NCBI GenBank assembly: GCA_004213025.1
Contig: SHBC01000086.1
Coordinates: forward strand, 1-5,336
DNA: 5,336 bases
Origin: SAR116 cluster bacterium
Lineage (GTDB): Bacteria > Pseudomonadota > Alphaproteobacteria > Puniceispirillales > Puniceispirillaceae
Reading direction: 5' to 3'
Every line of letters starts with the position of its first letter. Position 1 is the stretch's first letter. Below the pieces are notes generated by a model. It did not search any database. It was given only the letters and a program-made list of their open reading frames with translations, and was not told the DNA's origin. Both the position numbers and the translations under genes were made by a program. Shown piece after piece: positions 1-5,332 of this stretch.

Positions 1-834
1 GTCCTCGCCGGCGGTGATGCTGGCGCCGGTTTCCCGCAGGATATCAAGAAGCGAATCAAGATGCCGTGGCTGCGCGCGCGTCAACGTCAGATCGCCACCG
101 GTGATGAGTGCCGCAATGGCAAAGGTGCCGGCCTCGATCCGGTCGGGGATGACCGCGTGTGTCGCATCTCCAAGCCGGTCAACGCCCTCGACAGTGATGG
201 TGTCGGTTCCGTGACCGGAAATCCGCGCCCCCATCGCGATCAGGCATTCGGCAAGATCACTGATTTCCGGCTCGCGCGCCACATTCACAAGCTCCGAAGT
301 CCCCTTGGCGAGGCTGGCCGCGATCAGGGCGTTTTCGGTGGCGCCGACCGACACCATCGGGAACACCACGCGGGCGCCTGTCAGACCGTCAGGCGCCCGC
401 GCCTGAATATAGCCATCGGCAAGTTCGACAATGGCGCCAAGCGCCTGCATGGCGCGGATATGAAGATCGACCGGCCGGGTGCCGATGGCACAGCCGCCAG
501 GAAGCGACACGCGGGCCTGACCATGGCGCGCCAGAAGCGGTCCAAGAACAAGGATCGAGGCCCGCATCTTGCGCACCAGATCATAGGGGGCATCGATATT
601 CGTCACCTCGCCGGACATTGTCACGGCGTCGCCGTCGCGCCCAACGTCAAGACCATGATTCGCCAGCAGGACTTCCATCGACCTTGTGTCGACAAGATCG
701 GGAACATTGGTCAGACGGAGTGTGCCGTCGGTGACAAGCCCCGCCGCCATCAGGGGCAGCGCCGCGTTCTTCGCCCCACTGATGGCAATCTCACCGGTCA
801 GCGGCACCCCGCCGTCAATCTTCAGCCTGTCCAT
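1..834 (-). CDS. murA: UDP-N-acetylglucosamine 1-carboxyvinyltransferase (MurA), C-terminus cut by window edge
   Basis: MurA transfers enolpyruvate from phosphoenolpyruvate to UDP-N-acetylglucosamine in the cytoplasm, the first committed step of peptidoglycan synthesis. The minus-strand frame is open from the ATG at 834 to base 1 and gives 278 residues; complete MurA is usually about 420-430, so roughly the last third is missing. The N-terminus [16 protein letters not shown] runs into [10 protein letters not shown], with the catalytic-site Lys at residue 22. The active-site loop [13 protein letters not shown] puts Cys at residue 115 and Arg at 120, and an Arg sits at 91; these match the E. 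coli numbering as I know it. Having Cys rather than Asp at 115 is the fosfomycin-sensitive type. The start is supported by GGAG/AGGA just upstream and by the family's standard N-terminus. It overlaps the end of the preceding small gene by 20 bp, so the two are probably co-transcribed and perhaps translationally coupled. Confidence 0.96.
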   Translation of the reverse strand, partial: MDRLKIDGGVPLTGEIAISGAKNAALPLMAAGLVTDGTLRLTNVPDLVDTRSMEVLLANHGLDVGRDGDAVTMSGEVTNIDAPYDLVRKMRASILVLGPLLARHGQARVSLPGGCAIGTRPVDLHIRAMQALGAIVELADGYIQARAPDGLTGARVVFPMVSVGATENALIAASLAKGTSELVNVAREPEISDLAECLIAMGARISGHGTDTITVEGVDRLGDATHAVIPDRIEAGTFAIAALITGGDLTLTRAQPRHLDSLLDILRETGASITAGED

Positions 835-1006
835 GATCCTGCTCCGCCCCTGTCGCCGGTTTCGCTTTTGCCTTCAGGCCGCCCTCGTGCCGCGTCCGGT
901 CATCCTCGCCGGTGCGCCGGGCCCGTGACTGTGCCTTGCGGCGATGCAGGTTGGCCCGCAGCGCCTGCGCCAGCCGCTCTTCCTTGTCATTCACCGGTTG
1001 TGACAC
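815..1006 (-). CDS. Small basic conserved hypothetical protein upstream of murA
   Basis: This is a 63-residue protein of unknown function. The conserved-looking core is residues 11-31, containing [10 protein letters not shown] and [11 protein letters not shown], a strongly basic predicted helix. The rest is polar, low-complexity and charged, ending in AED. From memory, short proteins with an 'ALRANLxRRKAQxRAR' core are common just upstream of murA in alphaproteobacteria; I cannot check this here. I chose the GTG at 1006 because a GGGGAGAG sequence lies about 9 nt upstream. A second GTG four codons later (994) would give MNDKEERL and is a reasonable alternative. The stop lies 20 bp inside murA, which fits an operon. 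There is no signal peptide or membrane segment. The basic helix could bind RNA, DNA or another protein, but nothing in the sequence decides this. Confidence 0.72.
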   Translation of the reverse strand: MSQPVNDKEERLAQALRANLHRRKAQSRARRTGEDDRTRHEGGLKAKAKPATGAEQDHGQAED

Positions 1007-1084
1007 CGCTTGGCTCTCCCCTGGCAACCAACCGCCTGTTCCCATGCCGCCACTGGTGCGGCCCGTCCTTTGCCCCTGCCGGAC

Positions 1085-1113
1085 TGTATCACCCAAAGCC
1101 GGCGGTCCGGCAA
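1085..1113 (-). promoter_or_regulatory. Possible sigma-70-type promoter for the small gene-murA unit
   Basis: On the minus strand TTGCCG (1113-1108) and GATACA (1090-1085) are separated by 17 bp and lie about 80 bp upstream of the small gene's GTG. Both hexamers are only partial matches to the consensus. The surrounding space 1007-1302 separates two divergent units and must hold promoters for both. On the plus strand a TTGACA occurs at 1240-1245, but no credible -10 box stands at the right distance, so I do not call a promoter for the rightward operon. No RNA gene or further coding frame is convincing in this space. Confidence 0.3.
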
Positions 1114-1302
1114 TGACAAATGCAATCATCGCGGGACCAGGCGCCAGCCACCTGTCGATCTGGCAAACTGGCCGAACACACTGAATTGTCATTAAGGACA
1201 TATTGTGGCAGCCGGACGGCGTCTGTAGACTGCGCCGACTTGACATAAGGTTGCGGCACAAGGCTGTGACACGAGGCATTGGCATGAGGGGAGACAGACG
1301 CG

Positions 1303-2040
1303 ATGGCATCCGGCACGCGCACCGCGGTGACGCGGCGGCTGAAACGGCTGTGGCTGCCGGCGCTTCTTGTCGGCGGTCTTGTGCTGTTCCTTCTGCTTGG
1401 CGGGCATCAGATGCTGAGCTGGCAGTCCATCGCGCTGCATTATGGCGCGCTGACCGCGGCGACCGAGGCCAATCTGCCACTTGCCGCCGCCGCCTTTCTC
1501 GGCATCTACATCATTGCCGTCGCCTTTTCGCTGCCGATCGCGCTGGCGCTGACGCTGACCGGTGGCGCGCTGTTTGGATGGCTTGCCATCGGGCTTGTCA
1601 TTATCGGCGCGACGACCGGCGCGACAGTCGTGTTCATCGCCGCGCAAACAGCCTTTGCCGATCTGGCGCGCGCACGTGCCGGCCCGTTCCTCTCGCGGCT
1701 TGAGGACGGGTTCTCGCGCAACGCCTTTTCCTATCTTCTGGCGCTGCGCCTGATGCCGGCGGCCCCCTTCTGGGTGGTCAATATCGTGCCTGCGCTGTCC
1801 CGCATGAGGCCTGGCAGCTTTGTCCTGGCGACCTTCATCGGCATTGCGCCCGGCACAACCGTCGCCGTTTCGGTTGGCCGCGGTTTTGATCACATTCTTG
1901 GCGCCGGCAAAGTGCCCGACCTGCAGGTGCTGAGCTCGCCGGCCATCCTCGGGCCATTGGCCGCGCTCGGGCTGCTGGCTCTGCTGCCGGTGGCGTGGCA
2001 AAGGGTCCAGACGGCGCGTCGGAACGGGGCACCCCGATGA
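1303..2040 (+). CDS. TVP38/TMEM64 family (VTT/SNARE-associated domain) inner-membrane protein
   Basis: This 245-residue integral membrane protein belongs to the VTT domain group, which also includes DedA and E. coli YdjX/YdjZ. A basic N-terminus (RRLKRLW, residues 11-17) precedes a first membrane helix at about 17-33. Hydrophobic segments follow near 58-80, 85-117, 143-165, 172-192 and 214-232. The diagnostic stretch is FSYLLALRLMPAAPFWVVN (142-160), with the R..P..PF...N pattern, followed by a Gly/Pro-rich re-entrant-like segment GIAPGTTVAVSVG (180-192). An earlier LTGGALFG (85-92) is also typical. Family members are linked to lipid scrambling or transport and to envelope homeostasis, but the substrate here is unknown. 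The ATG is preceded by GAGGGGAG about 9 nt upstream. The stop overlaps the start of the flavoprotein gene as ATGA, so the pair is a coupled operon, a pairing I recall from other bacteria. Confidence 0.9.
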   Translation: MASGTRTAVTRRLKRLWLPALLVGGLVLFLLLGGHQMLSWQSIALHYGALTAATEANLPLAAAAFLGIYIIAVAFSLPIALALTLTGGALFGWLAIGLVIIGATTGATVVFIAAQTAFADLARARAGPFLSRLEDGFSRNAFSYLLALRLMPAAPFWVVNIVPALSRMRPGSFVLATFIGIAPGTTVAVSVGRGFDHILGAGKVPDLQVLSSPAILGPLAALGLLALLPVAWQRVQTARRNGAPR

Positions 2041-3452
2041 AACAAATCACCTCGGATATCTGTATCATTGGCGCCGGATCGGGGGGGCTCAGCGTTGCCG
2101 CCGGGGCGGCCCAGATGGGCGCGCGGGTGGTGTTGTTCGAGGCCGACAGGATGGGCGGTGACTGCCTGAACAGCGGCTGTGTCCCGTCCAAGGCGATGCT
2201 GGCCGCGGCAAAGGCGGCGCATCACGCCGCGGGCAATCCTGCGATGGGCGTTACCGGCGCGCCGCCGGCAGTGGATTTCGCAGCGGTGAAGGCGCATGTT
2301 GCCGACACCATCGCCGCCATCGCCCCGCATGATTCAGTCGAACGGTTTACCGGCCTTGGGGTCACGGTGATCGAGGAGCGGGCGCGGTTCATCGCGCCGC
2401 GCCGCGTTCGCTCTGACAGTGTCGAGGTGACGGCGAAATTCTTCGTCATCGCCACCGGATCGACCGCCATGGTGCCACCCATCCCCGGGCTCGACAGCCT
2501 GCCATTCCACACCAATGAAACAATCTTTGGCGATCCGGAAAAGCCGGATCATCTGGCGATCATTGGCGGCGGGCCGATCGGTGTTGAGATGGCGCAGGCG
2601 CATCGCCGCCTTGGCTGCCGGGTGACGCTGATCGAAGCGGCGACTATCCTGGCCAAGGATGACCCTGAGATACGCGCGATCCTGGTGGCGCGGCTTCGCG
2701 AAGAGGGGATCGAGATCATCGAGGGTGTCGGCGTGACCAAAACGGGTGGCACGGCAGGCGCGCTGACCCTGACATTGGAAGATGGGCGCCAGATCGAGGC
2801 AAGCCATATTCTGGTCGCGGCGGGCCGCCGGCCCGGCATCACTGATCTGGGGCTGGAATCTGCCGGCATTGCCGTTGGCCGCAACGGCATCATCACCGAT
2901 GCGCGGCTGCGGACCAGCGACAGGCGGGTCTTTGCCATCGGCGATGTGACCGGGCGCCCGCAATTCACCCATGTCGCCGGCTATCATGCCGGCATCGTGA
3001 TTCGCAACATGCTGTTCCGTCTGCCGGCGAAGATCGACGAGACATACACCCCCTGGGTAACCTATACCGACCCTGAACTGGCGCATGTCGGACTTGCCGA
3101 AGCCGCCGCCGCGACGGCATGGGGCGCAGCCAATATCCGCACCCAGAGCGTGTCACTGACCGGCAATGACCGTGCCGTCGCCGAGCGCCGGACCGAAGGT
3201 ATGGTCAAGCTGGTGACACATCGAAATGGCCGGATTCTCGGCGCCACAATCCTCGCACCGCAGGCCGGTGAAATGATCCTCGCCTGGTCACTGGCCATCG
3301 GCACACGCCGCAAGATCGCCACCATGGCCGGCGTCATCGCGCCTTACCCCACCTTTGGTGATGCCGGCAAGCGGGCCGCCGGCGCGTTCTTCACGGCCAC
3401 GCTGTTCAGCCGGCGCACCCGCGCTATCGTACGCTGGCTGCTGAAACTGTGA
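2037..3452 (+). CDS. FAD-dependent pyridine nucleotide-disulfide oxidoreductase, mercuric-reductase-like
   Basis: This is a cytoplasmic flavoprotein of 471 residues, a normal length for the lipoamide dehydrogenase/mercuric reductase superfamily. The FAD-binding GAGSGG is at 12-17, with Glu35 ending the second strand. The redox-active disulfide CLNSGC is at 43-48, followed by VPSK. ATG at 139-141 is the usual central motif. The NAD(P) site GGGPIG is at 177-182, with Glu200 ending the second strand, which favours NADH over NADPH. The second FAD motif FAIGD is at 299-303. The C-terminal dimerisation domain is complete but reads PYPTFGD at 436-442, where lipoamide dehydrogenases have HxHPTxxE. 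Tyr437 thus replaces the catalytic His and Asp442 the Glu, so it is probably not a true lipoamide dehydrogenase. The N-terminal metal-binding domain and C-terminal Cys pair of MerA are also absent. The electron acceptor is unknown. I chose the start at 2037 over an in-frame ATG at 1995 because it gives the family N-terminus and the ATGA overlap with the membrane-protein gene. Confidence 0.92.
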   Translation: MKQITSDICIIGAGSGGLSVAAGAAQMGARVVLFEADRMGGDCLNSGCVPSKAMLAAAKAAHHAAGNPAMGVTGAPPAVDFAAVKAHVADTIAAIAPHDSVERFTGLGVTVIEERARFIAPRRVRSDSVEVTAKFFVIATGSTAMVPPIPGLDSLPFHTNETIFGDPEKPDHLAIIGGGPIGVEMAQAHRRLGCRVTLIEAATILAKDDPEIRAILVARLREEGIEIIEGVGVTKTGGTAGALTLTLEDGRQIEASHILVAAGRRPGITDLGLESAGIAVGRNGIITDARLRTSDRRVFAIGDVTGRPQFTHVAGYHAGIVIRNMLFRLPAKIDETYTPWVTYTDPELAHVGLAEAAAATAWGAANIRTQSVSLTGNDRAVAERRTEGMVKLVTHRNGRILGATILAPQAGEMILAWSLAIGTRRKIATMAGVIAPYPTFGDAGKRAAGAFFTATLFSRRTRAIVRWLLKL

Positions 3453-3453
3453 G

Positions 3454-3479
3454 CACCGGCACTGACCGACATGCCGGTG
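3454..3479 (+). terminator. Stem-loop directly after the flavoprotein stop codon
   Basis: CACCGGCA (3454-3461) pairs perfectly with TGCCGGTG (3472-3479) around a 10-nt loop, one base after the stop codon. No T-run follows, so it is not a standard intrinsic terminator. It may be a 3'-end stabilising hairpin or help Rho-dependent ending of the two-gene operon before the tRNA gene. Confidence 0.5.
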
Positions 3480-3518
3480 ACGACTGGCAACCGGCCGCGC
3501 AACTGGCCAAAAACGCAC

Positions 3519-3546
3519 TTGCCATGGCGTCATGATCTCGTGTAAG
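3519..3546 (+). promoter_or_regulatory. Candidate promoter of the tRNA-Thr gene
   Basis: TTGCCA (3519-3524) and TGTAAG (3541-3546) are separated by 16 bp. Transcription would start near 3553, about 14 nt before the tRNA, a normal leader length for a bacterial tRNA. The boxes are imperfect, so this call rests mainly on spacing and position. Confidence 0.4.
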
Positions 3547-3566
3547 TCAGGCGCGTCGATGGCAAT

Positions 3567-3642
3567 GCTGCCATAGCTCCAGCGGTAGAGCGCACCCTTG
3601 GTAAGGGTGAGGTCGCGTGTTCGAATCACGCTGGCAGCACCA
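3567..3642 (+). tRNA. tRNA-Thr (anticodon GGT), CCA encoded
   Basis: A full cloverleaf can be drawn by eye. The acceptor stem GCTGCCA pairs perfectly with TGGCAGC. The D-arm is GCTC/GAGC around CAGCGGTA. The anticodon stem CACCC/GGGTG encloses the loop TTGGTAA, so the anticodon is GGT and reads ACC and ACT. The variable region is short. The T-arm GCGTG/CACGC encloses TTCGAAT. The discriminator A is followed by an encoded CCA. No T-rich terminator follows the gene; the sequence runs straight into the inverted-repeat arm and the integrase gene. The last 15 nt (3628-3642) lie inside the left arm of the 82-bp inverted repeat and recur at 4922-4936 in the opposite orientation. The gene therefore very probably served as the integration site of the element to its right, and was kept intact. 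Confidence 0.97.
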
Positions 3643-3709
3643 TCGGACTCTCTTAAACACCTGAATGTTAAGCATATTCTGTGCAACAGACAGGCTGTGT
3701 GAAAGAAAA
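3628..3709 (+). repeat. Left arm of 82-bp perfect inverted repeat
   Basis: All 82 bases equal the reverse complement of 4855-4936, compared base by base. Outside the arm the next base differs at both ends. It starts in the 3' strand of the tRNA T-stem, includes the acceptor 3' strand and CCA, and ends with the A of the integrase ATG. It therefore contains the whole space between tRNA and integrase, including any integrase promoter. A weak candidate is TTAAAC (3653-3658) with TATTCT (3675-3680), 16 bp apart. No strong Shine-Dalgarno sequence is visible before the ATG; the nearest purine run is GAAAGAAA. Confidence 0.97.
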
Positions 3710-4851
3710 TGAGAAAGAAATATGCGAACCAACACGTGATGAATCGTGATGGTGTTTACTACTATGTTCGGCATATTCCCCAAGACCTCGCCCAACATTA
3801 CTGTGTCAACAGGCTGTGTTTCAGCTTGCGAACCAAATCACTTCAATCTGCGAACCGTGCAGCAAAGTCAGTAAGCCAGAGGCTTGAAGACTATTGGCTA
3901 GGACTGCGGCTGCAGCGGATGGAAATTCCAGCCATGCATGTATTGAGGCAGGACAATGAGGTTCCTGATGACAGCCCCATTCTATCAGATGCATGTGACC
4001 TTTATCTGCGTTTGAAAGGTTCAGGTAAGGACAAGGTGTTTTGGCGTACTGCAAACCGAAACATTGAATATGTAATCAAGGTGCTTGGTGACCGCCCAAT
4101 TGCTTCCTACACATCAGCAGAAGCTGCCAAGTTCCGTGACTGGTTAATGGAACAAGGAATGGGGATGAAGACGGTCAAGCGTGTCTTTGCGACCGTCAGG
4201 GCCATTGTGAACCTGTCTATATCTGAAGAGGGATTGGATTGTACCAATGCCTTTTCAAAGACCTATTTCCCAGAGAGTGGTGTGGAAGCGAAACGCCAGC
4301 CAATACCCATCCAGAGCATCAGAAGTATCCAACGTCTTTGCAGGTCATTGGATGACGACATGAGATGGCTGGTGTCACTAATTAGTGACACTGGCATGAG
4401 GCTTGGAGAAGCGGCTGGGCTGCGCCTAACAGACATCAAATTGGATGCACCAATTCCGCATATCGACTTGCAACCACATCCGTGGCGGTCTTTGAAGACA
4501 AGAGGAAGCCGAAGATTAATTCCACTCGTAGGCACTTCGCTATGGGCAGCTGAACGCCTCATGGATACCAGTGGAGACAATGTTATGGCGTTTCCACGTT
4601 ACTGTAATGACAGAGGCTGCAACGCCAATTCAGCTAGCAATGGCCTTAATAAATGGCTGCACCAACACGCACCTGAAAGCTGCGTGATTCACAGTTTTCG
4701 ACATAGTCTACGTGACAGACTACGAGCAGTAGAATGCCCCAGTGATATCGTGGACGCTATTGGTGGTTGGACCACCGCTGGCATTGGCCAGTCTTATGGA
4801 AATGGGTATCCACTGGACGTGCTGGATGGGTGGATGCAACGTATTTCGTAA
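3709..4851 (+). CDS. Tyrosine site-specific recombinase (phage-type integrase)
   Basis: This is a 380-residue DNA integrase, a usual length for the family. The N-terminal part (about 10-65) has DGVYYYVRHIPQDL and SLRTKSLQSANRAA, which resembles the DUF6538-type arm-binding domain often found on proteobacterial integrases. A SAM-like core-binding domain spans about 88-190. The catalytic domain has all expected residues: Arg231 in TGMRLGEAAGLR, the beta-hairpin Lys at about 263 in SLKTRGSRR, His328 and Arg331 in HSFRHSLRDRL, Trp354 in GGW (the His/Trp position), and the nucleophile Tyr363 in QSYGNGY, nine residues after Trp354 as usual. Nothing is missing, so it is probably active. The gene points away from the tRNA and starts 67 nt after its CCA. 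It could be transcribed by read-through from the tRNA promoter or from a promoter within the left repeat arm. Its codon use and lower G+C differ from the genes on the left, indicating transfer. Confidence 0.96.
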   Translation: MRKKYANQHVMNRDGVYYYVRHIPQDLAQHYCVNRLCFSLRTKSLQSANRAAKSVSQRLEDYWLGLRLQRMEIPAMHVLRQDNEVPDDSPILSDACDLYLRLKGSGKDKVFWRTANRNIEYVIKVLGDRPIASYTSAEAAKFRDWLMEQGMGMKTVKRVFATVRAIVNLSISEEGLDCTNAFSKTYFPESGVEAKRQPIPIQSIRSIQRLCRSLDDDMRWLVSLISDTGMRLGEAAGLRLTDIKLDAPIPHIDLQPHPWRSLKTRGSRRLIPLVGTSLWAAERLMDTSGDNVMAFPRYCNDRGCNANSASNGLNKWLHQHAPESCVIHSFRHSLRDRLRAVECPSDIVDAIGGWTTAGIGQSYGNGYPLDVLDGWMQRIS

Positions 4852-4854
4852 GGC

Positions 4855-4936
4855 TTTTCTTTCACACAGCCTGTCTGTTGCACAGAATATGCTTAACATT
4901 CAGGTGTTTAAGAGAGTCCGATGGTGCTGCCAGCGT
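4855..4936 (-). repeat. Right arm of 82-bp perfect inverted repeat
   Basis: This is the exact reverse complement of 3628-3709, beginning 3 bp after the integrase stop codon. Its outer end (4922-4936) carries the last 15 nt of the tRNA-Thr gene in inverted orientation, but the rest of the tRNA is absent; beyond it the sequence is unrelated. Because it copies the region upstream of the integrase, any promoter in the left arm is also present here, pointing leftward into the integrase gene as antisense. Confidence 0.97.
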
Positions 4937-5032
4937 ATAGTTGATTACGTCTTGTATGCACCATCACTGACCTGAACATCAGCAATATCAACAGTTTATG
5001 TGCAGCACTGCTAGTGTCAACAGGCACGAAAT

Positions 5033-5053
5033 CTTTCACAGTTTCTTTCACAG
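5033..5053 (-). repeat. Tandem CTGTGAAAG sites resembling the inverted-repeat end
   Basis: On the minus strand ACTGTGAAAG occurs twice with a 12-bp period (plus strand CTTTCACAG at 5033-5041 and 5045-5053). The integrase-proximal end of each inverted-repeat arm carries the related CTGTGTGAAAGAAAA. On the minus strand these two sites have the same orientation as the right arm copy. Spaced direct repeats of this kind are typical of arm-type integrase or excisionase sites; that function is inferred. Confidence 0.4.
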
Positions 5054-5080
5054 TCTGACTGCAATCCAATGTGCTGCAGT

Positions 5081-5110
5081 TTCATGGGCCGGGGCATGAA
5101 CCACCCCCGG
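5081..5110. other. G+C-rich hairpin with a competing alternative stem
   Basis: CCGGGG (5089-5094) and CCCCGG (5105-5110) form a 6-bp stem with a 10-nt loop. The loop contains CATGAA (5095-5100), which can instead pair with TTCATG (5081-5086). The two stems cannot form together because each would enclose or break the other's partner. No T-run follows in either direction, so this is not a clear intrinsic terminator. It could be an RNA switch or chance. Confidence 0.3.
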
Positions 5111-5283
5111 TGCCTACGTAATATATAGACAGCCAACTGCACACATCAGCTTCTGACACTGGTAACCACTATCAGTTGTCTTCTGTGCCAATCCAATGGG
5201 TCACTGACATGCCCAATTGCGGGTGGGGTCACTGCCGGTGCTTGCAATTAAGCGGGGCATTTAGGTGTCCGTAGGCTGCTATA

Positions 5284-5332
5284 CCCCCAAAGTGCTATAT
5301 ATACCTATTAGCTTATTGGGGGAGTAAGGATG
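5284..5332 (+). promoter_or_regulatory. Promoter/operator-like dyad and ribosome binding site before an ATG at the window end
   Basis: CCCCCAA (5284-5290) and TTGGGGG (5316-5322) form a 7-bp dyad, with GCTA (5294-5297) and TAGC (5309-5312) as an inner pair. Between them lies an A+T-rich TATATATA-like stretch (5296-5303) that could serve as a -10 region. GGAG (5321-5324) stands 5 nt before an ATG at 5330-5332, good Shine-Dalgarno spacing. The right half of the dyad overlaps the ribosome binding site, so it may be an operator or a leader hairpin controlling translation. Only two codons of the possible gene are in the window (ATG TTG), so its identity cannot be judged. Confidence 0.4.

Larger units (their letters stand above)
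3628..4936 (+). mobile_element. Integrase cassette bounded by 82-bp perfect inverted repeats at a tRNA-Thr 3' end
   Basis: The unit is 1309 bp: left arm, one tyrosine recombinase gene, right arm, and almost nothing else. The start codon's A is the last base of the left arm, and the stop codon ends 3 bp before the right arm. Base composition falls compared with the chromosomal genes, and codons such as AGA, AGG, CTA and AAT become frequent. There is no obvious target-site duplication outside the arms. Two readings fit. It may be the recombinase end of a larger tRNA-integrated island whose attachment region was copied in inverted form, making the integrase segment invertible. Or it may be a minimal, IS-like element moved by a tyrosine recombinase. 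That it is foreign DNA integrated at the tRNA is well supported; that it is a discrete mobile unit is inference. Confidence 0.72.
4937..5329. other. Gene-free stretch right of the cassette with many short repeats
   Basis: I see no convincing coding frame on either strand in about 390 bp. The composition is close to that of the integrase and lower in G+C than the chromosomal genes, so the foreign region continues. Short exact direct repeats are present: CAATCCAATG at 5062-5071 and 5189-5198, GGGTCACTG at 5198-5206 and 5226-5234, and CTTTCACAG at 5033-5041 and 5045-5053. GTGTCAACAGGC at 5014-5025 also occurs inside the integrase gene at 3803-3814. Such a repeat-rich spacer beside an integrase could hold recombinase or excisionase binding sites, or regulatory sites for genes further right. 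No second, direct copy of the tRNA end is present, so the island's far boundary is outside the window. Confidence 0.6.

Noticed and set aside
61..1116. Long plus-strand frame of 351 residues opposite murA.
   Set aside because: It is the antisense shadow of murA and the small upstream gene in G+C-rich DNA. The peptide is Arg/His/Pro-rich without any recognisable domain, whereas the minus-strand frame has all MurA motifs.
1240..1268. TTGACA at 1240-1245 as the -35 box of the membrane-protein operon.
   Set aside because: No acceptable -10 hexamer lies 16-18 bp downstream (GCTGTG/CTGTGA), so the promoter was not called.
1192..2001. Long minus-strand frame of 269 residues opposite the membrane-protein gene.
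   Set aside because: Its composition (Gln, Arg, His, Gly rich) is that of an antisense shadow, and the plus-strand frame has clear VTT-family motifs.
3547..3798. A minus-strand frame here and a plus-strand frame at 4742-4975 share a 27-residue peptide beginning FLSHSLSVAQ.
   Set aside because: The peptide is just the 82-bp inverted repeat read in the same frame from each arm. One frame also runs across the tRNA gene and the other overlaps the integrase, and neither has a proper ribosome binding site.
3628..4936. The inverted repeat as a fold-back or chimeric assembly artefact.
   Set aside because: The repeat stops exactly at the gene edges and is followed by unrelated unique sequence, unlike a simple fold-back, which would continue into a mirrored tRNA. 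It cannot be fully excluded without reads.
3617..4947. Target-site duplication immediately outside the inverted repeats.
   Set aside because: The bases outside the arms (GTTCGAATC on the left, ATAGTTGATT on the right) show no convincing duplicated word.
4958..4965. GCACCATC, matching the tRNA 3' end plus three bases (3637-3644) in direct orientation, as a possible attR.
   Set aside because: Eight bases is too short compared with typical tRNA-derived direct repeats and may be chance; the flanking bases do not match.
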